Shown: positions 28,786 through 39,699 of the stretch, piece by piece
Position numbering within the stretch: the first letter of the stretch is position 1
Layout of the letters: each line of letters opens with the position of its first letter
Assembly: GCF_001428545.1 (NCBI RefSeq)
Contig: NZ_LMHZ01000004.1
Span: forward strand, 1-64,000
Reading direction: 5' to 3'
Source: Noviherbaspirillum sp. Root189
GTDB lineage: Bacteria > Pseudomonadota > Gammaproteobacteria > Burkholderiales > Burkholderiaceae_D
DNA length: 64,000 nucleotides
The notes under the pieces: model-generated
What the model was told of the DNA's origin: nothing
Database searches by the model: none
What the model saw: only the letters and a program-made list of their open reading frames with translations
Position numbers and translations under genes: made by a program

Positions 28786-31200
28786 TCAATGCTTAACCAC
28801 GTTCGGATCGGCTTGGCCGGTGCTTTGCGCGACTGCTGTATCAACCGGCGCGTCAACATCCGACAAAGGCTCGGGCTGTCGCTCGAGTGCCACTTCCAGC
28901 ACCTTGTCAATCCAGCGCACCGGAATGATTTCCAGCTTGTTTTTCACGTTGTCCGGAATGTCTGCAAGATCCTTCACGTTCTGCTCGGGAATCAATGCAG
29001 TCTTGATGCCGCCGCGGTGTGCAGCCAGCAGCTTTTCTTTCAAACCACCGATCGGAAGAACTTCGCCACGCAAGGTGATTTCACCTGTCATCGCAACATC
29101 AGCGCGCACCGGAATACCGGTAAGCACAGAGACCAGTGCGGTTGTCATGGCGATACCGGCGGACGGACCGTCCTTCGGTGTCGCACCTTCCGGCACGTGA
29201 ATATGGATGTCACTCTTGCCAAACAAGTCAGCCTTGATGCCAAGGCGTTTTGCACGGCTGCGCACGACGGTACGTGCTGCTTCGATCGATTCCTTCATCA
29301 CATCGCCCAATGTACCGGTACGGATCACGTCGCCCTTGCCCGGCATGGTCATCGCTTCAATGGTCAGCAGATCGCCGCCCACTTCAGTCCATGCAAGCCC
29401 GACCACCTGGCCAACCTGATTTTCTTTTTCGGCCATGCCGAAATCGTAGCGACGTACACCGAGGAATTTATCCAGGTTCTTGGACGTGACAATGATCTTG
29501 CGATCCTGCTTTTTCAGCAGCAGCATTTTCACGACCTTGCGGCAGATCTTGGAGATCTCGCGCTCCAGCGAACGGACACCAGCCTCACGTGTGTAATATC
29601 GAATGATGTCGCGGATCGCCGATTCGGCAACGTTGATTTCATCTTCCTTGAGGCCATTGTTCGTGATCTGCTTCGGCAGCAAATAACGTGTCGCAATGTT
29701 GGTCTTCTCGTCTTCGGTATAACCCGACAGACGAATCACTTCCATACGGTCAAGCAGCGCTGGCGGAATATTCAGCGAGTTTGACGTCGCGACGAACATC
29801 ACATCGGACAAGTCAAAGTCGACTTCAATGTAGTGGTCCGAGAATGTGTGGTTCTGCTCAGGGTCCAGCACCTCAAGCAGTGCCGAGGACGGATCACCGC
29901 GGAAATCCTGACCGAGTTTGTCCACCTCATCGAGCAGGAACAGCGGATTACGCACGCCGGTCTTTGCAAGGCTCTGCAGAATCTTGCCAGGCATTGAACC
30001 AATATAGGTACGACGATGGCCGCGGATTTCCGCTTCATCGCGTACACCACCCAGCGCCATACGCACAAACTTGCGGTTTGTCGCACGGGCAATCGATTGG
30101 CCGAGCGACGTCTTACCGACACCCGGAGGCCCAACCAGGCACAGGATCGGCGCCTTTACCTTGTCAACGCGCTGTTGTACGGCAAGATATTCAAGAATGC
30201 GTTCCTTGACCTTGTCCAGGCCGTAATGCTCGCCTTCCAAGACTTTTTCCGCATTGGCCAAGTCGTTGTTGACCTTGGATTTCTTGCGCCATGGCAGACT
30301 GAGCATGGTGTCGATGTAATTACGCACGACGGTCGCTTCAGCGGACATCGGCGACATCAGCTTGAGCTTCTTCAGTTCGGCCTGTGCTTTTTCGCGTGCC
30401 TCTTTTGGCATCTTGGCAGCGATAATTTTCTTCTCGAGTTCTTCGAGATCGGCACCCTCTTCGCCTTCGCCGAGTTCCTTCTGGATCGCCTTGACCTGCT
30501 CGTTCAGGTAATACTCGCGCTGAGACTTTTCCATCTGGCGCTTGACGCGGCCACGGATGCGCTTTTCCACTTGCAGGATGTCGAGCTCGCCCTCGAGTTG
30601 CCCGAGCAGATGCTCATGACGCTTGGCAACGTTGAAAATCTCAAGGATTACCTGCTTCTGCTCCAGCTTCAGCGGAAGGTGAGCAGCAATAGTATCGGCG
30701 AGACGGCCGGCATCATCGATTCCAGCAAGGGAAGTCAGGATTTCAGGTGGAATTTTTTTGTTAAGTTTGACGTACTGGTCAAACTGCTGAACGATCGCGC
30801 GACGCATCGCTTCCACTTCGGATTCATCGCCAGACTCGGATTCAACCGGAGTCAGTTCCGCGACGAAATGCGTGTCGAGTTCTGTGATGTTGTGGATACG
30901 GGCACGTTGTGCACCTTCCACAAGGACCTTTACGGTGCCATCAGGCAACTTGAGCATTTGCAGGATGTTGGCCACGCAGCCGATTTCATAAATATCGTCA
31001 GCGGAAGGTTCATCCTTGGCGGCGGCTTTCTGGGCGGCGAGCATGATGCTCTTGCCCTGCTCCATTGCTGCTTCAAGAGCCTTGATCGACTTTGGGCGAC
31101 CAACGAATAGCGGGATCACCATATGCGGGAAGACAACAACGTCCCGCAACGGCAATAGCGGCAGTTGGGTTTGTTCGGTTAATGTTGTAGAAGTCGTCAT
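28786..31200 (-). CDS. lon: ATP-dependent protease Lon
   Basis: 804 residues: N-terminal substrate domain ([15 protein letters not shown]), AAA+ module with Walker [10 protein letters not shown] at 357-365 and Walker [11 protein letters not shown], and the protease domain with catalytic S680 ([10 protein letters not shown]) and K723 ([14 protein letters not shown]). It degrades misfolded and regulatory proteins in the cytosol. It lies in the conserved tig-clpP-clpX-lon order, with terminators on both sides, so it has its own promoter. Confidence 0.99.
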   Translation of the reverse strand: MTTSTTLTEQTQLPLLPLRDVVVFPHMVIPLFVGRPKSIKALEAAMEQGKSIMLAAQKAAAKDEPSADDIYEIGCVANILQMLKLPDGTVKVLVEGAQRARIHNITELDTHFVAELTPVESESGDESEVEAMRRAIVQQFDQYVKLNKKIPPEILTSLAGIDDAGRLADTIAAHLPLKLEQKQVILEIFNVAKRHEHLLGQLEGELDILQVEKRIRGRVKRQMEKSQREYYLNEQVKAIQKELGEGEEGADLEELEKKIIAAKMPKEAREKAQAELKKLKLMSPMSAEATVVRNYIDTMLSLPWRKKSKVNNDLANAEKVLEGEHYGLDKVKERILEYLAVQQRVDKVKAPILCLVGPPGVGKTSLGQSIARATNRKFVRMALGGVRDEAEIRGHRRTYIGSMPGKILQSLAKTGVRNPLFLLDEVDKLGQDFRGDPSSALLEVLDPEQNHTFSDHYIEVDFDLSDVMFVATSNSLNIPPALLDRMEVIRLSGYTEDEKTNIATRYLLPKQITNNGLKEDEINVAESAIRDIIRYYTREAGVRSLEREISKICRKVVKMLLLKKQDRKIIVTSKNLDKFLGVRRYDFGMAEKENQVGQVVGLAWTEVGGDLLTIEAMTMPGKGDVIRTGTLGDVMKESIEAARTVVRSRAKRLGIKADLFGKSDIHIHVPEGATPKDGPSAGIAMTTALVSVLTGIPVRADVAMTGEITLRGEVLPIGGLKEKLLAAHRGGIKTALIPEQNVKDLADIPDNVKNKLEIIPVRWIDKVLEVALERQPEPLSDVDAPVDTAVAQSTGQADPNVVKH

Positions 31201-31229
31201 GGCGAACCTTATTTAAGAGCTTGTTAATG

Positions 31230-31258
31230 ATGTAGGCACGAACAGCCTAAAACTCAAG
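31230..31258 (-). promoter_or_regulatory. Candidate lon promoter (heat-shock-like)
   Basis: The minus strand reads CTTGAG (31253-31258), 16 bp, then CCTACAT (31230-31236). It resembles sigma-32 CTTGAA/CCCCAT loosely, or sigma-70 TTGAGT with a 17-bp spacer and TACATC. It lies 30 bp before lon. Confidence 0.35.
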
Positions 31259-31316
31259 TCCAAGCAGCAACAAAAATCACTTGTCATATTACTGACATTC
31301 AGGTTTCCTAATAAAA

Positions 31317-31350
31317 AAAGCCACACACGAAGTCTCCCTCGGGTGGCTTT
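31317..31350 (-). terminator. Terminator after clpX
   Basis: AAAGCCAC/GTGGCTTT stem with an 18-nt loop. On the minus strand it is followed by T-rich sequence (complement of 31311-31319). It separates clpX from lon. Confidence 0.85.
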
Positions 31351-31445
31351 GCTATGGAAGCCTGAAGTGATTCCTGTAATTCAAATTGTACTGCTTCTAG
31401 GAAAAAACGGGCTTACAACCTTGGTTGCCTGTTACGGATGCTCAA

Positions 31446-32714
31446 TTATTTTGCTCCGGAAACTTTTGGCTGCTCGTGGTAGATCAACAATGGCTTCGCT
31501 CCATTAACGATGGTGTTCTCATCGATCACCACCTTGGCCACATTTTGCTGGCTCGGCAATTCAAACATCACCTCGAGCAACGCATGTTCCAGGATAGAGC
31601 GCAAGCCGCGTGCACCAGTCTTGCGTTCTAGCGCCTTTCTGGCAATTGCGTGCAATGCTGCTGGCCGAACTTCAAGTTCTGCACCCTCCATCTGCAGCAG
31701 CTTCGCGTACTGCTTAATCAGGGCGTTCTTGGGTTCAAGCAAGATTTGGATTAAGGCTTCCTCGTTTAGTTCACTCAGTGTGGCGACGACAGGCAGACGT
31801 CCAACCAGCTCCGGAATGAGTCCGAACTTGATCAGATCCTCAGGCTCCGCATCAAGCAATACTTCGCTTGCATTACGTTCAGTCTGGCTTTTTACGCTGG
31901 CGGAGAAACCAATGCCGCTCTTCTCGGAGCGATTGGAAATAATCTTTGCCAAGCCGTCAAAAGCGCCACCGCAGATGAACATGATATTTGTCGTGTCGAT
32001 CTGCACGAAGTCCTGGTTCGGATGCTTGCGGCCGCCTTGAGGCGGCACCGAAGCCATCGTCCCTTCAATCAGCTTCAGCAATGCCTGTTGCACGCCTTCG
32101 CCGGACACATCGCGGGTAATGGATGGGTTGTCGGACTTACGGGAAATCTTGTCGATTTCGTCGATATAGACGATACCCTTCTGAGCCTTCTCAACCTCGT
32201 AGTTGCAGTTCTGCAGCAACTTCTGAATGATGTTCTCGACGTCTTCACCAACATAACCGGCTTCGGTCAAGGTGGTCGCATCGGCAATCACGAAAGGAAC
32301 ATTCAGCATCCGGGCGAGTGTCTGCGCCAGCAGCGTTTTACCGGAACCAGTGGGACCGACCAGCAAAATGTTGCTCTTTGCCAGTTCGACGTCGTCCTTC
32401 TTGCCGAGATGTTTGAGTCGCTTGTAATGGTTGTAGACGGCCACAGACAAAATGCGTTTGGCAGTTTCCTGGCCAATAACATACTGTCCGAGAAGTTCGA
32501 AAATTTCCTGGGGAGTCGGGAGATCCGACTTTGGCCCCGCGACGGACTCGATGCTCGACGCCTCGTCGCGAATGATGTCGTTACACAGGTCAATGCACTC
32601 GTCGCAGATGAAAACCGACGGACCTGCGATAAGTTTCTTCACCTCGTGTTGGCTCTTACCGCAGAAGGAGCAGTAAAGCAATTTTTCGCCGCTGGAGGAT
32701 TTTTTGTCAGACAT
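31446..32714 (-). CDS. clpX: ATP-dependent Clp protease ATPase subunit ClpX
   Basis: 422 residues: N-terminal zinc domain with C15, C18, C37 and C40, AAA+ domain with Walker A GPTGSGKT and Walker B YIDEIDKI, and the IGF loop (SGIGFSASV) that docks on ClpP. It unfolds substrates and feeds them to ClpP, encoded 163 bp upstream. Confidence 0.99.
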   Translation of the reverse strand: MSDKKSSSGEKLLYCSFCGKSQHEVKKLIAGPSVFICDECIDLCNDIIRDEASSIESVAGPKSDLPTPQEIFELLGQYVIGQETAKRILSVAVYNHYKRLKHLGKKDDVELAKSNILLVGPTGSGKTLLAQTLARMLNVPFVIADATTLTEAGYVGEDVENIIQKLLQNCNYEVEKAQKGIVYIDEIDKISRKSDNPSITRDVSGEGVQQALLKLIEGTMASVPPQGGRKHPNQDFVQIDTTNIMFICGGAFDGLAKIISNRSEKSGIGFSASVKSQTERNASEVLLDAEPEDLIKFGLIPELVGRLPVVATLSELNEEALIQILLEPKNALIKQYAKLLQMEGAELEVRPAALHAIARKALERKTGARGLRSILEHALLEVMFELPSQQNVAKVVIDENTIVNGAKPLLIYHEQPKVSGAK

Positions 32715-32826
32715 AGAGCAAAGTGTGGGTGGAGAATTGATTCGATATTACCCGCGAATTCGGTGTTCGTCACGACGCCGCTCAATAATTTGAGAATTCT
32801 GAGGGAAATTCGTCGCCAGAAGAACG

Positions 32827-32858
32827 AAACGCCCGAACGCATGACCGCCCGGGCGTTT
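32827..32858 (-). terminator. Stem-loop between clpP and clpX
   Basis: A 9-bp stem AAACGCCCG/CGGGCGTTT lies about 20 bp after the clpP stop. The minus-strand tail TTCGTTCT is modest, so partial read-through into clpX is likely. Confidence 0.6.
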
Positions 32859-32877
32859 TTCGCTTGGACGAGTGGTG

Positions 32878-33504
32878 TCAGACCCGGTTGGTCAACACCT
32901 TGTCAATCATGCCATAATCGGCCGCTTCCGCAGCAGACATGAAATTATCTCTGTCTGTATCCTTGCTGATTTGTTCCACGCTCCGGCCGGTTTTTTCCGC
33001 CAGAATGCCATTCAGCCGCTCGCGCAGATAGAGAATTTCACGTGCCTGGATTTCAATGTCGCTGGCCTGCCCCTGGGCGCCGCCCAGCGGCTGGTGGATC
33101 ATGATCCGCGAATTCGGCAACGAGAAACGCTTGCCCTTGGCGCCGGCGGCCAGCAGGAACGCGCCCATGGACGCGGCCAGGCCGGTACACAGGGTCGAAA
33201 CGTCTGGCTTGATGAACTGCATTGTATCGTAAATCGCCATACCGGCAGATACGGAGCCACCTGGGGAGTTAATGTACAGCGAGATATCCTTGTCCGGATT
33301 TTCGCTCTCGAGGAACAGCAACTGAGCGACGATCAGGTTGGCTGACTGATCGTTGACCGGACCTACCAGGAAAATGACACGCTCTTTCAGCAGGCGGGAG
33401 TAAATGTCATACGCGCGCTCACCGCGGCCGCTCTGTTCAATCACCATCGGCACCATACCGAGCATTTCCGTATCGAGTGCCGAATTTTTAATCATGCCTG
33501 ACAT
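32878..33504 (-). CDS. clpP: ATP-dependent Clp protease proteolytic subunit
   Basis: 208 residues with catalytic Ser112 ([11 protein letters not shown]), His137 (MIHQPLGG) and Asp186, and the usual oxyanion PGGSVSAGM. It forms the tetradecameric chamber used by ClpX and ClpA. The short N-terminal propeptide is as in E. coli. It is preceded by tig, with a stem-loop in the 73-bp gap. Confidence 0.99.
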   Translation of the reverse strand: MSGMIKNSALDTEMLGMVPMVIEQSGRGERAYDIYSRLLKERVIFLVGPVNDQSANLIVAQLLFLESENPDKDISLYINSPGGSVSAGMAIYDTMQFIKPDVSTLCTGLAASMGAFLLAAGAKGKRFSLPNSRIMIHQPLGGAQGQASDIEIQAREILYLRERLNGILAEKTGRSVEQISKDTDRDNFMSAAEAADYGMIDKVLTNRV

Positions 33505-33548
33505 GTGCTTTCCTTAAGGAGTGCGCAAGAGAGCGGACATTTTAACAA

Positions 33549-33568
33549 GGGATGGGTATGCCCATCCC
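33549..33568 (-). terminator. Stem-loop between tig and clpP
   Basis: A perfect 8-bp GGGATGGG/CCCATCCC stem with a TATG loop, just after the tig stop. The following minus-strand sequence TTGTTAAAATG is only weakly T-rich. It may tune tig/clpP stoichiometry. Confidence 0.5.
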
Positions 33569-33577
33569 CTACCCGTT

Positions 33578-34927
33578 TCAGCCTTGCGCGTTATTGCCCA
33601 TCAATTCGTCGAAGCCTACCGACTTCTCGGTAACCTTCGCCTTGCCAAGTACGTAGTTAACGACGTTTTCTTCTAAAACAAGAGCCTCGACTTCAGCAAG
33701 ACGACGACGGTCGCTGTAGTAGAACTTCAGCACTTGCTGCGGATCTTCGTAGCTCTGTGCAAATTCTTCCACTTGTGCCTTGACCTGGTCTTGCGTCGCT
33801 TCAAGCTTATTCTCCTTCACCACTTCAGCCAGAATCAGACCGAGGCGGACGCGGCGTTCTGCCTGCGCGGTGAACAGTTCCGGAGGGAACGGCATATCCT
33901 TGACGTTCATGCCACGCTGCGCCATGTCCTGGCGTGCCATTTCGATCAGTCGCTCGACATCCTGGTCGACCAGTGCCTTCGGCACGTCGAGTTCGGCAGC
34001 AGCGATCAGTGCGTTCATCACGCTGTCCTTGGTCTTGGCCTTGGCACGACCTTTCACTTCACGCTCGAGATTGGATTTGATGTCCTGACGCATTTTGCTC
34101 AGGTCTCCGTCTTCAATGCCAAGCGATTTCGCAAATTCAGCGTCGACTTCCGGCAGGTGCGCCCACTCGATTTTCTTCATGGTGATCGTGAACTCTGCAG
34201 TTTTACCTGCTACGTCCTTACCATGATAGTCCTCCGGGAACGGCAGCGGGAAAGTCTTGGACTCGCCAACTTTCAAGCCGATCGCTGCAGATTCGAACTC
34301 AGGAAGCATGCGGCCTTCGCCCAGGACGAACGGATAGTCTTCCGCCTTGCCGCCCTGGAATTCGACGCCATCAATCTTGCCGACGAAGTCGACAGTGACG
34401 CGATCGCCGTTCTGTGCGGACTGGTCTGCACCGCCATCGCCATGCGCGCCTTGCTCGCCTTTGGTATGGTAGTGGACGCGCTGCTTGCGCAGAATGTCGA
34501 TGGTCTTGTCGATCTCGGCGTCGGTTACTTCGCTCGTGACCTTTTCGACTTCAGCAGTAGCGAGGTCGCCGATCTTCACTTCCGGATAGACTTCGAAGGT
34601 CGCGTCGAATGCAACTGTGCCTTCAGCGGCGCCTTCGCTATTCTTCGGCTCGATACGCGGATAGCCGGCAACACGCAGGTTGTTCTCGCTCGCGGCTTCG
34701 CTGAATGCGCGACCGACCTTGTCGTTCAACACTTCGGTCTCAACCTGGTAGCCGTACTGCTGGGCGACCATCTTCATCGGTACTTTGCCTGGACGGAAGC
34801 CCGGTGCCTTAGCTGTGCGAGCGCGGATTTTCAGGCGCTTTTCCACTTCTGCCTGTACGTCGGCCAGCGGCACTGTGATGGTGATGCGGCGCTCGAGTTT
34901 TTCCAAAGTTTCGACTGCAGTTGCCAT
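33578..34927 (-). CDS. tig: Trigger factor
   Basis: The start [15 protein letters not shown] at 34927 gives 449 residues; upstream in-frame codons enter tRNA-Leu. The ribosome-binding tail carries the [12 protein letters not shown] signature. An FKBP-type PPIase domain (about 160-245: [34 protein letters not shown]) and C-terminal arms follow. It is a nascent-chain chaperone and prolyl isomerase. It is the first gene of the tig-clpP-clpX-lon block. Confidence 0.98.
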   Translation of the reverse strand: MATAVETLEKLERRITITVPLADVQAEVEKRLKIRARTAKAPGFRPGKVPMKMVAQQYGYQVETEVLNDKVGRAFSEAASENNLRVAGYPRIEPKNSEGAAEGTVAFDATFEVYPEVKIGDLATAEVEKVTSEVTDAEIDKTIDILRKQRVHYHTKGEQGAHGDGGADQSAQNGDRVTVDFVGKIDGVEFQGGKAEDYPFVLGEGRMLPEFESAAIGLKVGESKTFPLPFPEDYHGKDVAGKTAEFTITMKKIEWAHLPEVDAEFAKSLGIEDGDLSKMRQDIKSNLEREVKGRAKAKTKDSVMNALIAAAELDVPKALVDQDVERLIEMARQDMAQRGMNVKDMPFPPELFTAQAERRVRLGLILAEVVKENKLEATQDQVKAQVEEFAQSYEDPQQVLKFYYSDRRRLAEVEALVLEENVVNYVLGKAKVTEKSVGFDELMGNNAQG

Positions 34928-34955
34928 GTGAATCGTCCAAAAAATAAATATTCTG

Positions 34956-35042
34956 TGGTGCGAGGAGGGGGACTCGAACCCCCACACCATTGCTGGCGTC
35001 AGGACCTAAACCTGGTGCGTCTACCAATTTCGCCATCCTCGC
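34956..35042 (-). tRNA. tRNA-Leu (anticodon TAG)
   Basis: An 87-nt class II tRNA with a long variable arm. Acceptor GCGAGGA pairs with TCCTCGC, CCA is encoded, the anticodon loop is TTTAGGT and the T-arm is GGGGGTTCGAGTCCCCC. It lies just upstream of tig on the same strand. Confidence 0.98.
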
Positions 35043-35084
35043 GGGAATTTGCTTGCTGATTCGCGATGTTTTGCACAAAAGCAA

Positions 35085-35117
35085 AGGGCGACCATGAAGT
35101 GAATATCTGGTCGCCCT
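35085..35117 (-). terminator. Terminator of the RND efflux operon
   Basis: A perfect 10-bp stem AGGGCGACCA/TGGTCGCCCT. The minus-strand side runs into TTTGCTTTTG. It lies between the RND permease gene and tRNA-Leu. Confidence 0.75.
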
Positions 35118-35245
35118 AAAATGCCATTGTTAGTAGCTCTTCAACTTCAACCCGGCATTTTACTGGATTTTTCATCCGGCTGTCCCGATTTTTCACGAGC
35201 CGGCAAGTACAACCGAACAGAGACCGATTTGCGGCCCCTGCTCTC

Positions 35246-38200
35246 TTACGGAATCACCGCAACTTCAGGTTCTGGCTTTTTCACCCGGAACCATGCGGCA
35301 TATAGCGCGGGCAAGAACAGTAAAGTCAGCGCAGTCGCAATGATCAGCCCACCCATGATGGCAACCGCCATCGGGCCCCAGAACACGGATCGTGACAGGG
35401 GAATCATCGCCAGTACGGCTGCCGCAGCGGTCAGAATGATCGGTCGGAACCTGCGTACCGCGGATTCCACGATGGCATTCCATGGCGGCATGCCTTCGCG
35501 GATGTCATGCTCGATTTGATCGATCAGGATGACCGAATTCCGGATGATCATACCGAACAGTGCAATTACACCGAGCTGCGCGACGAAACCAAAGGGACGC
35601 TGCAAAAGCAGCAAGGCCATTGCCGCGCCAGCCACGCCCAAGGGCCCGGTAAGAAAAACCAGCAAGGCACGCGAGAAGCTATGCAGCTGGAGCATCAGCA
35701 GCGTGAAGATGATAAAAATCACCAGCGGGACATTGGCCGCAATCGATTCCTGCGCCTTGCCGCTGTCAGCCGCCGCACCGGCAAGCTCGATGCGGTAACC
35801 GGCAGGCAGCGCTGCACGCAGCTTGTCGAGTTGCGGACTGATCTGGCTCGACACGGTCGGTCCCTGAATGCCATCCGCGACATCCGACTGCACAGTGATC
35901 GCCCATTCCCGTCCCTCGCGCCAGACAACGCCCGGCTCCCACACGAACTGGGCACGGGCCACCTGCGACAAGGGAATCGCCCTGCCGCCGGGAGTCTGCA
36001 GGCTAGCCTCGTTCAGCGCAGTAATTGTCGAGCGCTCTTCCACCGGCTGGCGGACCACGACATCGATCAGCTTGTTGTCCTCACGATACTGGCCAATCGT
36101 CGTTCCGGTAAGAATCGTATTTGCGGCACGCATCACAGTTTGCGAACTCAGCCCAAGCGCGCGCAGCTTGTCCTGGTCGAGGTCGAGTCGCAATACCTTG
36201 ACCGATTCGTTCCAGTTGTCATTGACGCCGACTGCATTCGGATTGGCGCGCATGACCTCCTTGACCTGATCAGCGATTGCACGCACCTTATCGACTTCAT
36301 AACCGGTGACGCGGAACTGGACCGGATACGGTACCGGAGGCCCATTCGGCAGCAGTTTGACGCGACCTCGCACACCCGGAAAATCATTCTTGAAGACATC
36401 GACAATTTTCAGTCGAAGGGCTTCCCTTGCCTTCAGATCCTTCGCCAGCACGACGACTTGCGAGACGTTCGTCTGCGGGAAAATCTGATCCAGCGGCAGG
36501 TAGAAACGCGGACTGCCCGTTCCGACGTAGGTGGTAATGTTTTCAACGCCGTCCTGCTTGCGAATAAAACTTTCAAACTTCTTCGCCTGTGCTTCGGTAG
36601 CGGCAAACGCACTACCTTCCGGCATCCAGAGTTCGACCATGAGTTCCGGCCTGCTCGAATCAGGGAAGAACTGCTGCTCGATGACACGGAATCCGAGGAT
36701 ACCGAGTGCGAATACACCCAGGGTCAGCAGGATCGTCGTCTTGCGCCATTCCACGCACCAGTTGACCACACGCCGGAAGCGCGAGTAAAACGGGCTGTCG
36801 AACAATTCATGCTGGCCGTCCGCATGTGAGGAAGGTTTCACCTTGAGCAGTATGTACCCGATGTACGGTGTGAACAGGACAGCCACGAACCATGAAATGA
36901 TCAGCGCCAGTGCGTTCACGGAGAACATCGAAAAGGTATATTCTCCCGCTGCCGACTTGGCAAGGCCAATCGGCAGGAAGCCGGCAGCGGTAATCAGGGT
37001 GCCGGTCAGCATCGGCATCGCGGTTGAGGTATAGGCAAAGGTCGCCGCGTCGAAGCGCGAGAAGCCCTCTTCCATTTTCCGCACCATCATTTCAACAGCG
37101 ATGATGGCATCATCCACCAGCAGGCCGAGAGCAATGATCAGCGCGCCCAGCGAGATCTTGTGCAGATCGATGCTGAGGATGCTCATAAAGAGGAAAGTGA
37201 TGGCTAGTACCAACGGTATGGTCAGTGCGACCACGAGGCCTGGCCGGACGTCAAGGCGTAAAGGCTTGGTGTGCAGGCCGAGCGCGACGAAGCTGACTGC
37301 GAGTACGATCAGAACTGCTTCCGCCAGTGTCTGCAGAAATTCATGGACTGAAGACGCTACCGCTTTTGGCTGGTCCGAGACGCGCTGCAACTCAATACCT
37401 ACCGGGAGCTTGACCTTGAGATCGCCGACAGTCTTTTCCAGATTTTTCCCGAGCTGGATGATGTCACCGCCCTTTTCCATGGAAATGCCCAGGCCGATGA
37501 CTTCCTTGCCATTGAAACGCATTTTGTCCTGCGGAGGATCCTTGTACTCGCGCTTTACTTTCGCAAAATCGCCCAGGCGGAAGGTCGTTCCATTGGCCCG
37601 TAATTCAAGTGACTCGAAATCCTTGGGCGACTTCATGGCGCCAGTCACGCGGACTTGCAGATTGTCGGTCGGCGTGACAAGGACGCCGGTGGATTCCACC
37701 GAGTTTTGCGCGTTCAGCTGATTGACGATCGATTCGAAGGGAATGCCAAGCTGGGCAAATTTTTTGTGTGAAAACTCGATGTTGATCTTTTCGTCCTGCA
37801 CGCCGAACATTTCGACCTTGGATACCGAGGGCACCTGCAAGAGCTGCTGTCGCACGAAGTCGGCGTAGTCCTTGACCTCTGCGTAATTAAAGCCGTCTCC
37901 GGATACGGCGAAGATCGAACCGTAGGTGTCACCGAATTCGTCATTGAAGAATGGACCGAGAACTCCGGTCGGCAAGGTGCTACGGATATCGCCTATCTTC
38001 TTGCGGACCTGGTACCACGCGCCCGGAACGTCTTTCGGCGGCGTTGATTCACGCAACTGCAGAATGATGAGTGTTTCACCCGGCTTGGAATAACTGCGGA
38101 TCTTGTCGATGTAAGGCGTTTCCTGCAGCTTCTTTTCCAGCTTGTCGGTGACTTGCTCCGCCATCTGCAGCGAGGTGGCACCTGGCCAGATCGCCCGCAC

Positions 38201-38350
38201 CACCATGGCACGGAAGGTGAACGGCGGATCCTCGTCCTGGCCGAGACGGCCGTAACTCATGATGCCGCCGATCAGCAAAGCAACGATCAGATAACGGGTA
38301 AGCGGGATATGCTCTAGCGCCCATCGCGACAGATTAAAGCCGCCCTTCAT
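35246..38350 (-). CDS. RND-family efflux transporter permease
   Basis: A 1034-residue inner-membrane pump of the AcrB/HAE1 superfamily with two six-helix sets, two large periplasmic loops and the proton-relay pair D413-D414 in GLLVDDAIIAVE. The N-terminus (FNLSRWALEHIPLTRYLI) is nearer to the TriC/VexH-like branch than to AcrB. It probably exports drugs or other toxic organics, driven by protons. The adaptor gene upstream overlaps by four bases. No outer-membrane TolC-like gene is adjacent, so the pump must borrow one. Confidence 0.95.
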   Translation of the reverse strand: MKGGFNLSRWALEHIPLTRYLIVALLIGGIMSYGRLGQDEDPPFTFRAMVVRAIWPGATSLQMAEQVTDKLEKKLQETPYIDKIRSYSKPGETLIILQLRESTPPKDVPGAWYQVRKKIGDIRSTLPTGVLGPFFNDEFGDTYGSIFAVSGDGFNYAEVKDYADFVRQQLLQVPSVSKVEMFGVQDEKINIEFSHKKFAQLGIPFESIVNQLNAQNSVESTGVLVTPTDNLQVRVTGAMKSPKDFESLELRANGTTFRLGDFAKVKREYKDPPQDKMRFNGKEVIGLGISMEKGGDIIQLGKNLEKTVGDLKVKLPVGIELQRVSDQPKAVASSVHEFLQTLAEAVLIVLAVSFVALGLHTKPLRLDVRPGLVVALTIPLVLAITFLFMSILSIDLHKISLGALIIALGLLVDDAIIAVEMMVRKMEEGFSRFDAATFAYTSTAMPMLTGTLITAAGFLPIGLAKSAAGEYTFSMFSVNALALIISWFVAVLFTPYIGYILLKVKPSSHADGQHELFDSPFYSRFRRVVNWCVEWRKTTILLTLGVFALGILGFRVIEQQFFPDSSRPELMVELWMPEGSAFAATEAQAKKFESFIRKQDGVENITTYVGTGSPRFYLPLDQIFPQTNVSQVVVLAKDLKAREALRLKIVDVFKNDFPGVRGRVKLLPNGPPVPYPVQFRVTGYEVDKVRAIADQVKEVMRANPNAVGVNDNWNESVKVLRLDLDQDKLRALGLSSQTVMRAANTILTGTTIGQYREDNKLIDVVVRQPVEERSTITALNEASLQTPGGRAIPLSQVARAQFVWEPGVVWREGREWAITVQSDVADGIQGPTVSSQISPQLDKLRAALPAGYRIELAGAAADSGKAQESIAANVPLVIFIIFTLLMLQLHSFSRALLVFLTGPLGVAGAAMALLLLQRPFGFVAQLGVIALFGMIIRNSVILIDQIEHDIREGMPPWNAIVESAVRRFRPIILTAAAAVLAMIPLSRSVFWGPMAVAIMGGLIIATALTLLFLPALYAAWFRVKKPEPEVAVIP

Positions 38351-39525
38351 TTGGTCGCTCCCCCTGCCTGCGCATTGGCTCCCTGCTCGACTGCCGGCTG
38401 TGTCGGAGCCGGCCTGGCTTGCGTCTGGCGGTCGGCAAGCGCAACCTCTTCGCCAAGTATCTTGACCTTTTGCCCAGGCTGCAGCAAGTTGACGCCTGCT
38501 GTCACAACCGTCTGCCCGGGGGCGACACCGCCAGCCACCAGGATGTCATTGCCAACCGAACCGGCGATCTGTACGGGCACCAGCTTGACCGTGCCATTTT
38601 CGACTACCCACACTGCCGTATTGGATTTGTCCCTGTGCAGCGCGGTCATCGGCAGCTTGATGGCCGGATTGGCGCTCTTTTCGGCGAAAGAAACATAGGC
38701 GGTCATGCCGAGTTTCACATCCGCAGACTCGGGAATGGATACTTTGGCTGTGTAGGTGCGCGTCGCGGTATCGGCAACCGGCGAGACTTCACGAATCTTG
38801 CCCGGGATGATGGCGTCAGGCTTGGCCCATGTACGCACGCGCACATCGCTGACCTTGCGTAATGCGTCTACTCTATCTTCCGGTATGCCGATGACAATTT
38901 CCTTGTTGCCCAATTGCGCAACGCGGACCACCGGTGTGCCGGCGGAAACGACTTGCCCGGTTTCAGCATCAATGCTGGTGACAACACCGTCAACGTCAGC
39001 AATCAATGCGGAATAACCAGCCTGGTTGGACTGGTTGCGGTAGGCGGCGAGCGCCTGGTCATAACTGGCCTGGGCGGCCTTGAAGGCGGTTTGCTTGCTG
39101 TCCAGAACAGCCTGGCTCACGAAATTCTTTTCGCGCAAATCCTGGTAACGCTTCAACTCTGCCTTGGCCAGGTCACGGTTGCTTTCGGCGGCCTGCAGGC
39201 CGGCATTTGCCTGTGCCTGGGCAAGTTTCAGATCCTGTGGATCCAGTTGCATCAGCAACTGACCACGCTTGACCATGGTCCCGACATCGACCTTGCGGGA
39301 CACGATCTTGCCTCCAACGCGGAACCCAAGCCTGGATTCGTAGCGCGCCCGAACGTCGCCGGAGAATTCGGCCACCACATCGACATTGTCGGCGGCTACC
39401 TGGACAGTCCTCACCGGACGGATGTCCTCGGTTTTTTCTACAGGCTTGGAACAACCGGCGAGCAGTGCCAGCGCAGTGCAAGCAACCAGCGCGACCCGGC
39501 CGAACGTGAATTCCTGAGGTGCCAT
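38347..39525 (-). CDS. RND efflux periplasmic adaptor (membrane fusion lipoprotein)
   Basis: The start MAPQEFTFGR at 39525 gives 392 residues; an ATG nine codons upstream is possible. It is a lipoprotein: lipobox LLAGC with C25. HlyD/AcrA organisation is visible: barrel-sandwich segments (RLGFRVGGKIVSRKVDVG, IADVDGVVTSIDAETGQVVSAG) around a coiled coil rich in Ala/Gln/Leu, then a beta-barrel. It bridges the RND permease to an outer-membrane channel. A TetR-type operator lies about 100 bp upstream. Confidence 0.94.
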   Translation of the reverse strand: MAPQEFTFGRVALVACTALALLAGCSKPVEKTEDIRPVRTVQVAADNVDVVAEFSGDVRARYESRLGFRVGGKIVSRKVDVGTMVKRGQLLMQLDPQDLKLAQAQANAGLQAAESNRDLAKAELKRYQDLREKNFVSQAVLDSKQTAFKAAQASYDQALAAYRNQSNQAGYSALIADVDGVVTSIDAETGQVVSAGTPVVRVAQLGNKEIVIGIPEDRVDALRKVSDVRVRTWAKPDAIIPGKIREVSPVADTATRTYTAKVSIPESADVKLGMTAYVSFAEKSANPAIKLPMTALHRDKSNTAVWVVENGTVKLVPVQIAGSVGNDILVAGGVAPGQTVVTAGVNLLQPGQKVKILGEEVALADRQTQARPAPTQPAVEQGANAQAGGATK

Positions 39526-39624
39526 TTGGCGTTCATTTGTCAAAGCGGCCACGATTTTTCCTTTAGTATTCGGGCTATTACTGAATTGCCTGGGGTAGTT
39601 GTGGCATTTCCTGTACTTAATTTT

Positions 39625-39646
39625 TTACTGACCGAGCGGTTAGTAA
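39625..39646. promoter_or_regulatory. TetR-type operator in the RND/hpnC divergent region
   Basis: TTACTGACCG-AG-CGGTTAGTAA is a 22-bp inverted repeat with one mismatched pair. The dyad resembles operators of TetR-family efflux repressors. It sits 100 bp from the adaptor start and 54 bp from hpnC. No TetR gene is present in the window. Confidence 0.65.
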
Positions 39647-39699
39647 TTATAAGCAGATCGTTTGCCGTTGCATATGACTTTTTGGTCAATTAGAGTGCC

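Noticed and set aside
33734-35059. 441-codon plus-strand ORF opposite tig and tRNA-Leu
   Set aside because: Antisense shadow of trigger factor that runs through a tRNA gene.
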